Source: UBA4733 sp036734945
GTDB lineage: Bacteria > Chloroflexota > UBA4733
Assembly (NCBI GenBank): GCA_036734945.1
Contig: DAIMXP010000023.1
Span: 1-64,000 of the forward strand
Direction of reading: 5' to 3'
Length of the DNA stretch: 64,000 nucleotides
Part shown: positions 17,783 to 26,107 of the stretch, in pieces
Layout: every line of letters starts with the position of its first letter
Position numbering within the stretch: the first letter of the stretch is position 1
Notes under the pieces: generated by a model
What the model was told of the DNA's origin: nothing
The model's input: only the letters and a program-made list of their open reading frames with translations
Database searches by the model: none
Program-made: the position numbers and the translations under genes

Positions 17783-18360
17783 CGAGAAGGCGAGGGAGTC
17801 TTCGCGGCTCGTTTCCTCTTGGCTGAGGTGATGAGCGCGCGTTTTTGCCTGGGATCCTCCTCAATCGCCCGCCACGTTTCCAGCGCCTGTTCAAATGTCG
17901 CTTTAATATACCGCCGGGCATCTTCTTCGGACATGTTGTGCGTCAAGGCATACTCACGTACGCTCCGCTCGTGCATAAGATGCCCGTTCTCGGCTACCAG
18001 TGCCTCAATCTCGGCAGTTTCCGCCTTCGTGATGGTCCCGTCGTCCTGTCGATCAAACAGATCATCAAGACGCCGGCTCTTCTCCGGGCTGAGCAGCGGC
18101 TCCGGTTCGGGCAGATCCAGCAACACCGGCCAAGCTTGCACGGAGAACAGGTCGTCGAGCCCGATACCCAACACCGCGGCGGTGGCGGCGGCGGCGGCGA
18201 GGTCGGTGCGCTCCACGGGTGCTGCCTGCATCAGTTCCCGGAGCGTTCCGGGATCGACCGTTATGCCGTAGCGTTCCTCAATCTGGCGTCCCAGGTCATC
18301 GACGCTGAGGCGCCGCTCCTCCAGGATGGCCGACAATCGGGGATACACAGCGACACTCAT
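17779..18360 (-). CDS. HTH-domain protein paired with HNH nuclease
   Basis: A 193-residue protein. The first ~75 residues resemble an XRE-type helix-turn-helix (LSAILEERRLSVDDLGRQIE, then an Ala-rich helix and LGIGLDDLF). Residues ~95-145 (LSPEKSRRLDDLFDRQ, then ETAEIEALVAENGHL) resemble the short helical proteins usually encoded just before HNH genes, and the tail is Lys/Arg-rich. ATG 18360 is used because GAGAGGG lies 8 bases upstream; a longer reading to 18417 has no such site. It may regulate or hold the nuclease in check, which is inference from coupling. Confidence 0.7.
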   Translation of the reverse strand: MSVAVYPRLSAILEERRLSVDDLGRQIEERYGITVDPGTLRELMQAAPVERTDLAAAAATAAVLGIGLDDLFSVQAWPVLLDLPEPEPLLSPEKSRRLDDLFDRQDDGTITKAETAEIEALVAENGHLMHERSVREYALTHNMSEEDARRYIKATFEQALETWRAIEEDPRQKRALITSAKRKRAAKTPSPSR

Positions 18361-18420
18361 CACTTGCCCTCTCTTCCGTGGTGACGACACCAGTATACGC
18401 CCTCGCGATCGTACCAATGT

Positions 18421-18835
18421 TCATACAGGCGCCGATTCGCTCGCCTGGACGGCTCCGCCGCGCCGGGCGGTCAGCGCCGCTGCCAAATAGGCGCGTGCTC
18501 CTGCGTCCAGTCGCTCGCGGGGCAGCGTCGCCAAAGGCTGCAGACGGAATGGCTGCTGTTCAGAGGCGTTGGGCAAGAGCGTTGCGACGTCATAGGCGAC
18601 CGCCGGGCAAGATATGCAGGCCGTCGTTATCCTCCATCGTGAGCACCGCGTCGTCTCGCAGGACGACGGCTCGCAGGGAGGTGACGTACTCCAACGGCGG
18701 CAGTTCCTTCGTGAGATAGGCCGTGATATCCAGCGGCCAGCGCTCTTCGCCTTCTTTGCCCCAGACGACCGATCCCCGCGCCATCGGGACCTGCCGGGCG
18801 AGGTAGGCGGCCAGAGCGGGTTCCGACGTCTCCAA
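18421..18835 (-). pseudogene. NUDIX hydrolase remnant, Nudix box deleted
   Basis: Translation starts at TTG 18835 behind a good GGAGG site and gives 81 residues ending TMEDNDGLHILPGGRL and a stop. The last motif is exactly where a NUDIX box (GX5EX7REUXEEXGU) should begin. In another frame directly after the break (about 18600) the strand encodes a typical NUDIX C-terminus, PFRLQPLATLPRERLDAGAR, ending at 18421. About 60-65 residues containing the catalytic box are missing and the frame is shifted, so the enzyme is dead. It sits between the DUF234 ATPase and the HTH/HNH pair on the same strand. Confidence 0.7.
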
Positions 18836-18921
18836 GATTTCCCTCCAGCGTTTATTCGATCACCAAGGTCCAGAGTTGGGGTGATGCTGGGCGTTCAGCA
18901 CCCACAGCCACACAAATATTG

Positions 18922-20310
18922 TCAGTCAACCATGCCGTACATATCCTCAACGGAGATGCAACGCACCAGCGGCTCCCTGGTCAGCGTGGCGCCGCAGCCG
19001 GTCCGTCCGTAGATCAGGCGAGGTGTGCCGCCGCGATATCCCGGCAACGCCGCCGAATGGTCATCAAGGTTGGTGAGTACTTCCCTACCCAACGGACGCG
19101 CCGACCACTTGACCGTGCCGACGAAGCTGATGTGATCACGGTCGCGCACGCCGACCAGATCAATCTCATGCGCTCCGTCGGTGCTCCACCAGGAGTCGAC
19201 GCGTTCCGCCTCCAGCTCTCCCTGAGCAGCAAGGCCGCGGGCGTGTTCGCGGGCCATCTCTTCAAAGATGCCGCCCATGTGTTCGTCGAGGTTCGGCAAG
19301 ATGCGCCCGTCCACCAGTTGGGCGCCGAGGCCGCGCGCGATGTGCGCCCGATTCGGCGCGATGAAGCGGAACCAGAAGGCAAAGTAGGGATCAATGATCC
19401 GATAGATGCCGCGTTTGCTACGCGCAGCGTCCGCCAAGGCAGGGATGCGCCGCTCCAGAATGCCGAGGGTCACGAGCCGCCGAAGCGGGCGCTCAACTGC
19501 AACTTTCGCATAATCGGCAATCTCACTGGGCCGTGTGCGACCCAGGGCAACGGCCTGCAAGACGCGAAATGCTCCTTCCAGTTCGGGGAGTTCGCCGGAG
19601 AGCACGAGTTCCGCTGCGTCGACCAGAGGACTTGTCGCGCTGCCAAAGAGCTGTATCAGGTTCGTGCGCCGGTCCAGAAGTGGATTCCATTGGGCCAAAT
19701 AGAGCGGTGTGCCGCCCAGCACGCCGTAGACGACTGCCCGCTCGGCGGCCGGTAAAGCAGGAACGAAATCGCCCGCCGCCCGATAGTCCAGTGGAGCGAC
19801 GCCGAGAGACGCCGTGGCGCGTTGGTGCAACGGCGCCGCCGACTCCATGGTCTGGCGCATATAGGCCACCGCTGAACCGCAGAGCACCAGCATGACGTTG
19901 CTGCGCTGGCCGCGCTGATCCCACCAGCGTTGGACGATGCTTTCCAGGCCGGGTGTGGAGTCAGTCAGGTATGGAAATTCATCGAGCACGACGACAAGGC
20001 GCTCCTGACCGGTGTTGGCGGTGACGAAGTTGAGGGCGATTGACCAGTCAGGAAAGATGTACCCCGGCGGCAGTCCCACATCGCCCAACGTGGCGCGCGC
20101 CACATCGGTGAACGCCGCCAGTTCGACAGCGGCGCTCTGTTGCGTCGCCGCGTAGTAGATGCAACGTCGCCGTTCGATGAAGGCTTGTAGCAGATAGGTC
20201 TTGCCGGCACGCCGACGACCCCACACCACGACCAGTTGACCGCCTGGGGCCTCTGCTCGCGCCTTCAGCACGGCGAGTTCGCGGTCCCGGTCGATCAGCT
20301 CCGTATTCAA
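18922..20310 (-). CDS. AAA-type ATPase with C-terminal DUF234 domain
   Basis: A 462-residue protein of the archaeal-ATPase/DUF234 group. Walker A is WGRRRAGKTYL (about residues 30-40), Walker B is VVVLDEFPYL (about 107-116), then a sensor Ser in VLCGSAVAYM. A winged-helix segment follows (about 270-310), and the C-terminus holds a PD-(D/E)XK-like core (HEIDLVGV ... GTVKW). Such proteins are widespread accessory genes of unknown role. The start appears to be TTG 20310: no ATG or GTG is in frame before an upstream stop, there is no Shine-Dalgarno, and a long palindrome ends 12 bases upstream. Confidence 0.82.
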   Translation of the reverse strand: MNTELIDRDRELAVLKARAEAPGGQLVVVWGRRRAGKTYLLQAFIERRRCIYYAATQQSAAVELAAFTDVARATLGDVGLPPGYIFPDWSIALNFVTANTGQERLVVVLDEFPYLTDSTPGLESIVQRWWDQRGQRSNVMLVLCGSAVAYMRQTMESAAPLHQRATASLGVAPLDYRAAGDFVPALPAAERAVVYGVLGGTPLYLAQWNPLLDRRTNLIQLFGSATSPLVDAAELVLSGELPELEGAFRVLQAVALGRTRPSEIADYAKVAVERPLRRLVTLGILERRIPALADAARSKRGIYRIIDPYFAFWFRFIAPNRAHIARGLGAQLVDGRILPNLDEHMGGIFEEMAREHARGLAAQGELEAERVDSWWSTDGAHEIDLVGVRDRDHISFVGTVKWSARPLGREVLTNLDDHSAALPGYRGGTPRLIYGRTGCGATLTREPLVRCISVEDMYGMVD

Positions 20311-20322
20311 GCTGCAAAGGTA

Positions 20323-20370
20323 GCATGCAGGCTTGCATCATGCAGCCTTACATGATGCAAGCCTGCATGC
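20323..20370. promoter_or_regulatory. Perfect 20-bp-arm palindrome upstream of the DUF234 ATPase
   Basis: GCATGCAGGCTTGCATCATG and its exact complement surround an 8-base centre. Inside each arm smaller palindromes (GCATGC, ATGCA) repeat. It lies between the 3' end of the sensor kinase gene and the ATPase start, both on the minus strand. No T-tract follows on that strand, so it is more likely an operator or RNA switch for the ATPase than a terminator. Confidence 0.6.
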
Positions 20371-20404
20371 TCGCCACGACGGTAACCCGCTCGGGCGCTC
20401 AGTT

Positions 20405-22105
20405 TCAGCGCACCTTCTCGCGCCGTCTTGCCGGGGCGACGCCGTTCAGCAGGGGGCGGGCAGGGCCGTTGCGATCGGGCGGGGGGGCGACGCGCGCGGT
20501 AGCGGCAACCTGAGCGCTGCTATCCAGCGGCAGGTCGATGGTAAACGTCGCGCCGCGACCGGGAATGCTGCTGGCAACGATCGTGCCATGGTGCGCAGCC
20601 ACAATGGCCTTGGCGATGGCGAGCCCCAGGCCCATGCCGCCGCTGATACGGGCGCGGGAGGCGTCACTGCGGTAGAAGCGGTCGAAGATGCGGGGCAAAT
20701 CGGCCGCCGGGATGCCGGGGCCGCTGTCACTCACGCGCAGCCGGGCCGAATTGCCCATGCGAGCAGCCGACATCGTCACCACCGCGCCGGGCGGCGTGAA
20801 TTTTAAGGCGTTGTCGCCGATATTGATCAGCACTTGCTTCAGCTTGTCACGGTCACCCACGACCAGCAACGATCCGTCGGCACGGACTTCGATGGTGGCG
20901 TGCGTCCCGACCAGGCGCAGTTCGGCCGCAACGTCGCGCAACAGGGCGGCGACATCAACCTGACCCAACTGGAGCTGCGTCTGGCCCTCGACGCGGGAGA
21001 TTTGCAGCAGGTCGTTGACCAGTCGCGTCAAGCGCTGGATCTCCAGGTCCATCGTGCGCAACACCTTCTGCACGCGCTGCGGGTCGCCCTCGTCGGCCCC
21101 AAGCAGCAGCATCTCCACGTTGCCGCCCAGGGCGGTGAGTGGTGTGCGCAGTTCGTGCGCGGCGTCGGCAGTGAAGCGCTGCTGCGAGCGCAAGCTGGCT
21201 TCCAGCCGGTCAATCATGTGGTTGAAGTTGCGGGCCAACGTCGCCACCTCCCGGCTGCCGGCCGGTCCGGTGAAGCGGCGCGACAGATCGCCGCCGGCAA
21301 TCGTCCAGCTCACACCGGCCATGCGGTTAAGCGGCTGCAGGACGCGGCGTGTCAGGGCCAGCGCCAGAAAGGTACCGCCGCCCAGGGCAACGCCGCCGCC
21401 CACCAGCAACACGAAGTGGAAGATGGAAAGGAAGGTATCGATTTGCGCCAGGGAGGTACTGACCTCCAGCACGCCCTGGGTGCCGCCCGGCGATGTGGCC
21501 GGTTCCAGGAGCGTCGCCTGACGGCCCGGCGCCCGGCCGCTGTCGATGTGCTGCTGCTGTCCGGAAGCGTCCAGGCTCTTGATAAGCTGGCTGGGAGGCG
21601 CGAGCATGCCGTGCAGCAGGTTGCTGTCGCCGCCCTGGGCCACAACCGCACCGCTGCCGCTGATGAACCGGACAGCGACGTTCGCAGGAACGAACTGATC
21701 AAACCCCATATTGGGCGCCACCTGGGTCGACGGCACCGGCGTGGTGCTGGCGGTCGGTGTGGCAACAGGGCTGGCAGCCGTCGTGGCCCCACCCGGAGTC
21801 GGGCAGGGCGCCGTCGGTGATTCGCCGCACGGGAACATGGTCGGCATACTCAGCACGTTGCGCCCCCCAAAGGAGGTCATCATGGCTGAGCGCCCGTTTG
21901 CCGGCGGCGGCAGCACCTGCAACTGAGCGCCGGAGGCCAGGCGCGCGGCGTCCGCTTGCAACTGGCTGTAAACGCTCTGGTCGAGGACGTAGGTCAGGCC
22001 GGCGAAGAGGCCCAGTCCCAGCAAGCCCAGCGCAGCGCTCAGGCAGGCGACATAGAGGATCGCCAGTTGCCAGCGCAGGGAGATGCGGGAAAGCAGGAAG
22101 CGCAC
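20405..22105 (-). CDS. Two-component sensor histidine kinase
   Basis: A 566-residue membrane kinase. One transmembrane helix lies near residues 12-36, a second near 234-256; the sensor domain between them carries a Pro/Thr/Ser-rich stretch of low complexity (about 95-130). A HAMP segment follows (TRRVLQPLNRMAG onward), then HisKA with the phospho-acceptor H317 in AHELRTPLTALGG, then HATPase_c with N box NIGDNALKFTPPG, G1 DSGPGIP and GMGLGLAIAKAIV. It starts 4 bases after the response regulator stop, so they form one operon. The stimulus is unknown. Confidence 0.93.
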   Translation of the reverse strand: MRFLLSRISLRWQLAILYVACLSAALGLLGLGLFAGLTYVLDQSVYSQLQADAARLASGAQLQVLPPPANGRSAMMTSFGGRNVLSMPTMFPCGESPTAPCPTPGGATTAASPVATPTASTTPVPSTQVAPNMGFDQFVPANVAVRFISGSGAVVAQGGDSNLLHGMLAPPSQLIKSLDASGQQQHIDSGRAPGRQATLLEPATSPGGTQGVLEVSTSLAQIDTFLSIFHFVLLVGGGVALGGGTFLALALTRRVLQPLNRMAGVSWTIAGGDLSRRFTGPAGSREVATLARNFNHMIDRLEASLRSQQRFTADAAHELRTPLTALGGNVEMLLLGADEGDPQRVQKVLRTMDLEIQRLTRLVNDLLQISRVEGQTQLQLGQVDVAALLRDVAAELRLVGTHATIEVRADGSLLVVGDRDKLKQVLINIGDNALKFTPPGAVVTMSAARMGNSARLRVSDSGPGIPAADLPRIFDRFYRSDASRARISGGMGLGLAIAKAIVAAHHGTIVASSIPGRGATFTIDLPLDSSAQVAATARVAPPPDRNGPARPLLNGVAPARRREKVR

Positions 22106-22109
22106 CGCC

Positions 22110-22832
22110 TCACCCCCCGCCGGGCAGACGCAAGCAATAGCCGACGCCCCGCACCGTCTGAATCAAGCGTCGCTCGCTATCACCCAGCTTCTCGCGCAAC
22201 GAACTGATGTGGACCTCGACCACGTTGGTGTCACCGATGTAGTGGTAACCCCAGAGCCGGTTGAGGATCGTTTCGCGCGAGAAGACCTGACGGGGATGGG
22301 CCAGGAAGAGTTCAAGCACGTCAAACTCGCGTGGCGTCAACAGGACCGCGCCGCCATTGCGCCAGACTTCTCGCGTGTCGCGATTCAGCACGACGTCGGC
22401 GTAGCGCAAGACCTGATGCAGCGTCTTGCCGCGACGGCGGAGCACCGAGCGCACGCGGGCGAGCAACTCCTGGAAGCGGAACGGCTTGACGATATAGTCG
22501 TCGGCGCCGCCGTCCAGACCGGCGATGCGGTCCTGCAACTCCCCTTTGGCGGTCAGCATGATGATCGGCACGTCGCTGGTGGCGGAGATGCGCCGGCAAA
22601 CCTCCAACCCGTCGGTGCCGGGCAGCATGATGTCCAGGATGATCAGGTCCGGCTTCAGCCGGGTGGCCATACGTAGGGCGGTGGGACCATCGGCGGCCGT
22701 ATCCACATGGTAACCCTCGTGGGTCAAGCCCAGTTCCAGAAATTCGCGGATGGTCTCCTCGTCATCGACCACCAGAATGCGCGGCGCCGCTTCGGCGGAC
22801 TGCTCCTGCGGAGACAACTCGGTCGCTGCCAT
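22110..22832 (-). CDS. OmpR/PhoB-family response regulator
   Basis: A 240-residue regulator. The receiver domain has the acidic pair in ILVVDDEETI, the phospho-acceptor D67 in ILDIMLPGTDG, and the switch Thr and Lys in IMLTAKGEL. The C-terminal winged helix has LTPREFDVLELFL and a recognition helix ending in VHISSLREKLG. ATG 22832 is chosen because AGGAGG lies about 8 bases upstream; an upstream extension of the frame has no such support. It is encoded just before its kinase and divergent from the PhnP-like gene, so 22833-23059 likely holds two promoters. Confidence 0.94.
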   Translation of the reverse strand: MAATELSPQEQSAEAAPRILVVDDEETIREFLELGLTHEGYHVDTAADGPTALRMATRLKPDLIILDIMLPGTDGLEVCRRISATSDVPIIMLTAKGELQDRIAGLDGGADDYIVKPFRFQELLARVRSVLRRRGKTLHQVLRYADVVLNRDTREVWRNGGAVLLTPREFDVLELFLAHPRQVFSRETILNRLWGYHYIGDTNVVEVHISSLREKLGDSERRLIQTVRGVGYCLRLPGGG

Positions 22833-23059
22833 GGGTGCTCCTCCTGTGCCATCGCCGCGGTAATCGCTGCGCAGGTGGACTTGAAGCAAAGTAGTTCGGG
22901 CGCAGCGGCCCCATCCTGTCATTGATGATACCGGCCAGGCTGAAGGGAAGGGGCGGAACAACTGAAGGTTTGCTGAAGAGGGCTATATCAGCAGCCGTGC
23001 CCAGTCGAGCATCAATTGGGCGTGTGGCATAATCGCCGCTAGCGTGAAAGGACAACATC

Positions 23060-23902
23060 GTGGAACTGCTTTACCTGGGAACCGCTGCCGCTGAAGGGTA
23101 TCCTGCCCTGTTCTGTTCCTGCCAAAACTGTCTTTCAGCCCGCGCGGCCGGCGGGCGCTGCCTGCGGCGGCGCACTTCAGCCCTGATTGATGGCGAACTG
23201 TTAATTGATGTTGGCCCTGATCTGCTCGCTGCCACCCATGCACTGCAGCTCAGCCTCGACAGCGTGCGCTGGGTGCTGCAGACGCACAGCCACTCCGACC
23301 ACCTGCTGGAGAGCAACTTCACCTTCCGCGAACAAGGGTTCACCGGCACCGTCCCGGCCTGGTGGGAACTCTGCGGCTCCCAACCGACGATTGACATCAT
23401 CACCGGCTTTGGCAATCTCGATCAGCGGCGTCTCACATTAAGAACCGTTGCAGCGTTTGAGACCTTCACGCTGGGTCCCTACACCGTTACTGCCCTGCGC
23501 GCCCGCCACGACATGAGCATCGACCCGCTGTTCTATGCCATACGCCGGGACAATGCCGCAATACTGTGGGCGAACGACACCGGCGCGTTCTTCCCAGAAA
23601 CCTGGCAGGCGCTCGACCAACTCGCGCAAGCCGGCGTGCGTTTCGGCTTCGTCGGCATCGAGGCGACGATGGGCACGGCTGCTACACCGGACGGCGACAA
23701 TCCCGGCGGCCATATGACCATCGAACAGTGCGCCTGGCATCACCAGGAGTTGGGTCGCCGCGGTCTCCTGGCCCCCGGCGCGCAACTGTTCGCCCACCAC
23801 CTGTCGCATGCCAACAACCCGCCACACGCTGAGCTAGAGGACAAATTGCGTCCCCACGGGGTGGCGCCGGCGTATGACGGGCTACGAGTGACGGTGAGAT
23901 GA
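23060..23902 (+). CDS. PhnP-like metallo-beta-lactamase-fold hydrolase
   Basis: A 280-residue protein with the metallo-beta-lactamase motif HSHSDH (near residue 75) and a Cys pair CSCQNCLSAR near the N-terminus, both as in PhnP-like phosphodiesterases. Later ligands are seen in ARHDMSID, ILWANDTGAFF and FAHHLSHA. Family members cleave cyclic phosphates or nucleotides and bind two metals plus a structural zinc. There are no other phosphonate genes here, so the physiological substrate is open. The start is GTG 23060 behind AAAGGA. Confidence 0.82.
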   Translation: MELLYLGTAAAEGYPALFCSCQNCLSARAAGGRCLRRRTSALIDGELLIDVGPDLLAATHALQLSLDSVRWVLQTHSHSDHLLESNFTFREQGFTGTVPAWWELCGSQPTIDIITGFGNLDQRRLTLRTVAAFETFTLGPYTVTALRARHDMSIDPLFYAIRRDNAAILWANDTGAFFPETWQALDQLAQAGVRFGFVGIEATMGTAATPDGDNPGGHMTIEQCAWHHQELGRRGLLAPGAQLFAHHLSHANNPPHAELEDKLRPHGVAPAYDGLRVTVR

Positions 23903-23933
23903 GCAGGGAACGGTGAGTACCGTCGCCTGGCGG

Positions 23934-24698
23934 CTATGTATCCTGTCCGCGCCGTAGGCGATCTAACTCCGCGCGAAGACACGCGACTTCCGCCTCCGCG
24001 TTCTGTCGCGCCTCCGTCTCCAGGTGCTGACGCGCTTCTGCCGCGCGCTGCGATGCTTCTGCCGCGCGCTGCGATGCCTCCGCTTCCCGGATGCGAAGTT
24101 GTTGGGCATGGAGTGGTGTAAGTTGCGCTCCGCTGCGCCCGTCCAGCACCTCCAGGACGTCATCAACGATCATAAAGCGGATCGGCAGCACCCTGCTGGC
24201 GAAACTGCCGTCCGCTTCCTCCAACAAGGGCTCCGGACCCTCCCGGCCCAGCAAGTTCCAGCCGCGGATTCGTGGCCCGGCAAACTCGCCCGACGGGTTG
24301 AAGAGCCAGTACTCGGGAATGCGTAGCTTGTGATAGGCATCAAGCTTCCCGACCTGGTCGGCCTTGAGAGAGGTAGGTGAGAGGTATTCCGCAACCAGAT
24401 CGGGCATCTTGCCTTCTTGCCACGGATCGTAGACGCGGTGATTGCGCTGGGGCACTCCCCGCGCCACAAGCAAGTCGGGCTGCAGCATCGGCTCTCGTCC
24501 CGCCGCGTCCCGGCGCAGCCAGCGCTGGAAACTGACGTAGCAGTCGGGGCCGGCAAAGCGCTCAAAGAGGACGGTGTAGCAAAAGATCTGCTCCATATAG
24601 TGGTAATCGCTCGCCAACGGCTCGTCCCCTTCCTCGCTGTATTCCAGTTCCATCGGGTCAAGCACTGGAAAGAGGGTCAAAGTCTCCTGTTGCAGCAT
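23934..24698 (-). CDS. Uma2-family (DUF820) protein with coiled-coil tail
   Basis: A 254-residue protein. Residues ~20-190 show the Uma2 restriction-endonuclease-like fold: PDLLVARG, then LVAEYLSPTSLKADQVGKL, then AYHKLRIPEYWLFNP, which hold the Asp/Glu...Lys catalytic pattern of PD-(D/E)XK enzymes. The C-terminal ~60 residues are a Glu/Ala/Arg-rich coiled coil with a tandem EASQRAA repeat. Uma2 genes are abundant in cyanobacteria and Chloroflexota; biochemical function is not established. Confidence 0.85.
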   Translation of the reverse strand: MLQQETLTLFPVLDPMELEYSEEGDEPLASDYHYMEQIFCYTVLFERFAGPDCYVSFQRWLRRDAAGREPMLQPDLLVARGVPQRNHRVYDPWQEGKMPDLVAEYLSPTSLKADQVGKLDAYHKLRIPEYWLFNPSGEFAGPRIRGWNLLGREGPEPLLEEADGSFASRVLPIRFMIVDDVLEVLDGRSGAQLTPLHAQQLRIREAEASQRAAEASQRAAEARQHLETEARQNAEAEVACLRAELDRLRRGQDT

Positions 24699-24839
24699 CG
24701 CGTTCCATCCTTACCGAATGTCGGTCCTGCCTGGCCATCCACGCTGAACATGAGTATAGGTGGTCCGATCTCGTTCCCGCCGCGAGGCGGAAGACTCCCG
24801 CCGATGATACTGCCTGCCCGAACCGCCACCAGGTACCCT

Positions 24840-25688
24840 TCAGCGATGGTCCTTCGCCATGGTCCGCTCCGCCGCTTGGCGCATCACGTCGATTGGCGCC
24901 GGCTGGCCGGTCCAAAGTTGGAACGATTCCGCGCCCTGATAGACGAGCATCGGCAGACCGCCGAGCACGCGAGCGCCGGCCTGGCGAGCCTCCCGCATGA
25001 GGCGGGTCTCCAGGGGATTGGCGACCAGATCAAATACCAGGGCATTGGCAGCCAGGAGCGGCTCGGGCAACGGCGTGGCATCCACGCCTGCGCCGAGCAT
25101 GCCGGCGGGTGTCGCGTTCACCACGAGCGGCGCCTCCGCCAGGACGGCCTGAAACTCCAGGCTATGCCAAGCGAGCACAGTAACGCGATCATTGCCCAGA
25201 GCGGCGGCGAGGTCATCGGCGCGCCGGCGATGGTGGTTAGCGAGCCACAGTCGCCCGACGCCGGCTCCGAGCAGCGCCACGGCGACAGCGCGGGCGGCGC
25301 CACCGGCGCCGAGCAACAGCACGTCCGCCCCGACGGGATCGAAGCCTCCATCGTCCCGCAGCGCCCGTAAGAACCCTCCTACATCGGTGTTATAGCCAGC
25401 CAGTTGCCCGTCCTCGTTGACGAGCGTATTGCTTGCCCCTATTTGCTCCACCAGTGGGTCACGGCGCGCCAGGTAGGGCAACACGGCCAGCTTGTAGGGA
25501 ATGGTGACGTTGCTCCCCAGCGCATCCGGCTGGGTCAGCCGCGCCAGGTGAACGGCCAGCGCCTCCGGCGCCAGTTCCCAGGCGTGGTAGTACACATCCA
25601 GTCCCAGCGTGTCAAAGGCGGCCTGTTGAAAGACTGCGGAGATGGAGTGGCGAAGCGACTGGCCGATGACGCCGCAGACGCGCGTCAC
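24840..25688 (-). CDS. aroE: Shikimate dehydrogenase
   Basis: A 282-residue NADP-dependent enzyme that reduces 3-dehydroshikimate in aromatic amino-acid synthesis. Visible motifs are the substrate loop SLRHSISAVFQ, the catalytic lysine in NVTIPYK, GYNTDVGGF for substrate, and the nucleotide loop LLGAGGAARAVAVAL. Its GTG start (25688) overlaps the stop of the 112-residue zinc-ribbon gene by 4 bases; pheA lies just upstream of that, so all three appear to form one aromatic-pathway operon. Confidence 0.94.
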   Translation of the reverse strand: MTRVCGVIGQSLRHSISAVFQQAAFDTLGLDVYYHAWELAPEALAVHLARLTQPDALGSNVTIPYKLAVLPYLARRDPLVEQIGASNTLVNEDGQLAGYNTDVGGFLRALRDDGGFDPVGADVLLLGAGGAARAVAVALLGAGVGRLWLANHHRRRADDLAAALGNDRVTVLAWHSLEFQAVLAEAPLVVNATPAGMLGAGVDATPLPEPLLAANALVFDLVANPLETRLMREARQAGARVLGGLPMLVYQGAESFQLWTGQPAPIDVMRQAAERTMAKDHR

Positions 25689-26023
25689 GGTCGGCGCGAG
25701 CTGCGGAATAGCGACTGGAAGTTACCGTCGAAGGCAGCCAGGTACTCGTGCATCGCCAGGACATCCTCGGTCTCTACCGGCCCATCCACGTTCGGCAACC
25801 CTTCGTCAAAGGGGTCGGCCAGGCAGTGGTGCAGGCGGGTCAGCAAATCGCCGGTGAAGCACACACGGTTGGCAATCGCGCCGCACCCTTCACAGTGCGT
25901 GGCAATCACGGCCGTGGCCGTGCGGCGACTCAGCACGCGCAACAGGTGCAAGCGTTCGCCGCACTGGGGGCAGCCTGACGATGCCAGGCACTGCTCGATC
26001 GCCCCGTCCAGCCCGTCGTCCAC
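25685..26023 (-). CDS. Small zinc-ribbon protein between pheA and aroE
   Basis: A 112-residue protein with two Cys pairs, CPQCGERLHLL near residue 18 and THCEGCGAIANR near residue 43, likely binding one zinc. The rest is helical (LLTRLHHCLADPFDEG onward) and carries no motif I recognise. The start GTG 26023 follows GGAGG. It overlaps aroE by 4 bases and follows pheA by 84 bases, so it is expressed with two aromatic-pathway enzymes. No enzymatic function can be assigned. Confidence 0.72.
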   Translation of the reverse strand: MDDGLDGAIEQCLASSGCPQCGERLHLLRVLSRRTATAVIATHCEGCGAIANRVCFTGDLLTRLHHCLADPFDEGLPNVDGPVETEDVLAMHEYLAAFDGNFQSLFRSSRRP

Positions 26024-26107
26024 ACCGCCTCCGTCGCTGATTGCCGTGGGGGCATTGTACGTGCCGACGCCACTGGAGGGAAGGCAGTCATGCCCCGGAA
26101 GCAGAGG

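Noticed and set aside
20323..20370. Intrinsic terminator of the sensor kinase gene
   Set aside because: The stem is not followed by a T-tract on the minus strand and lies only 12 bases from the next start.
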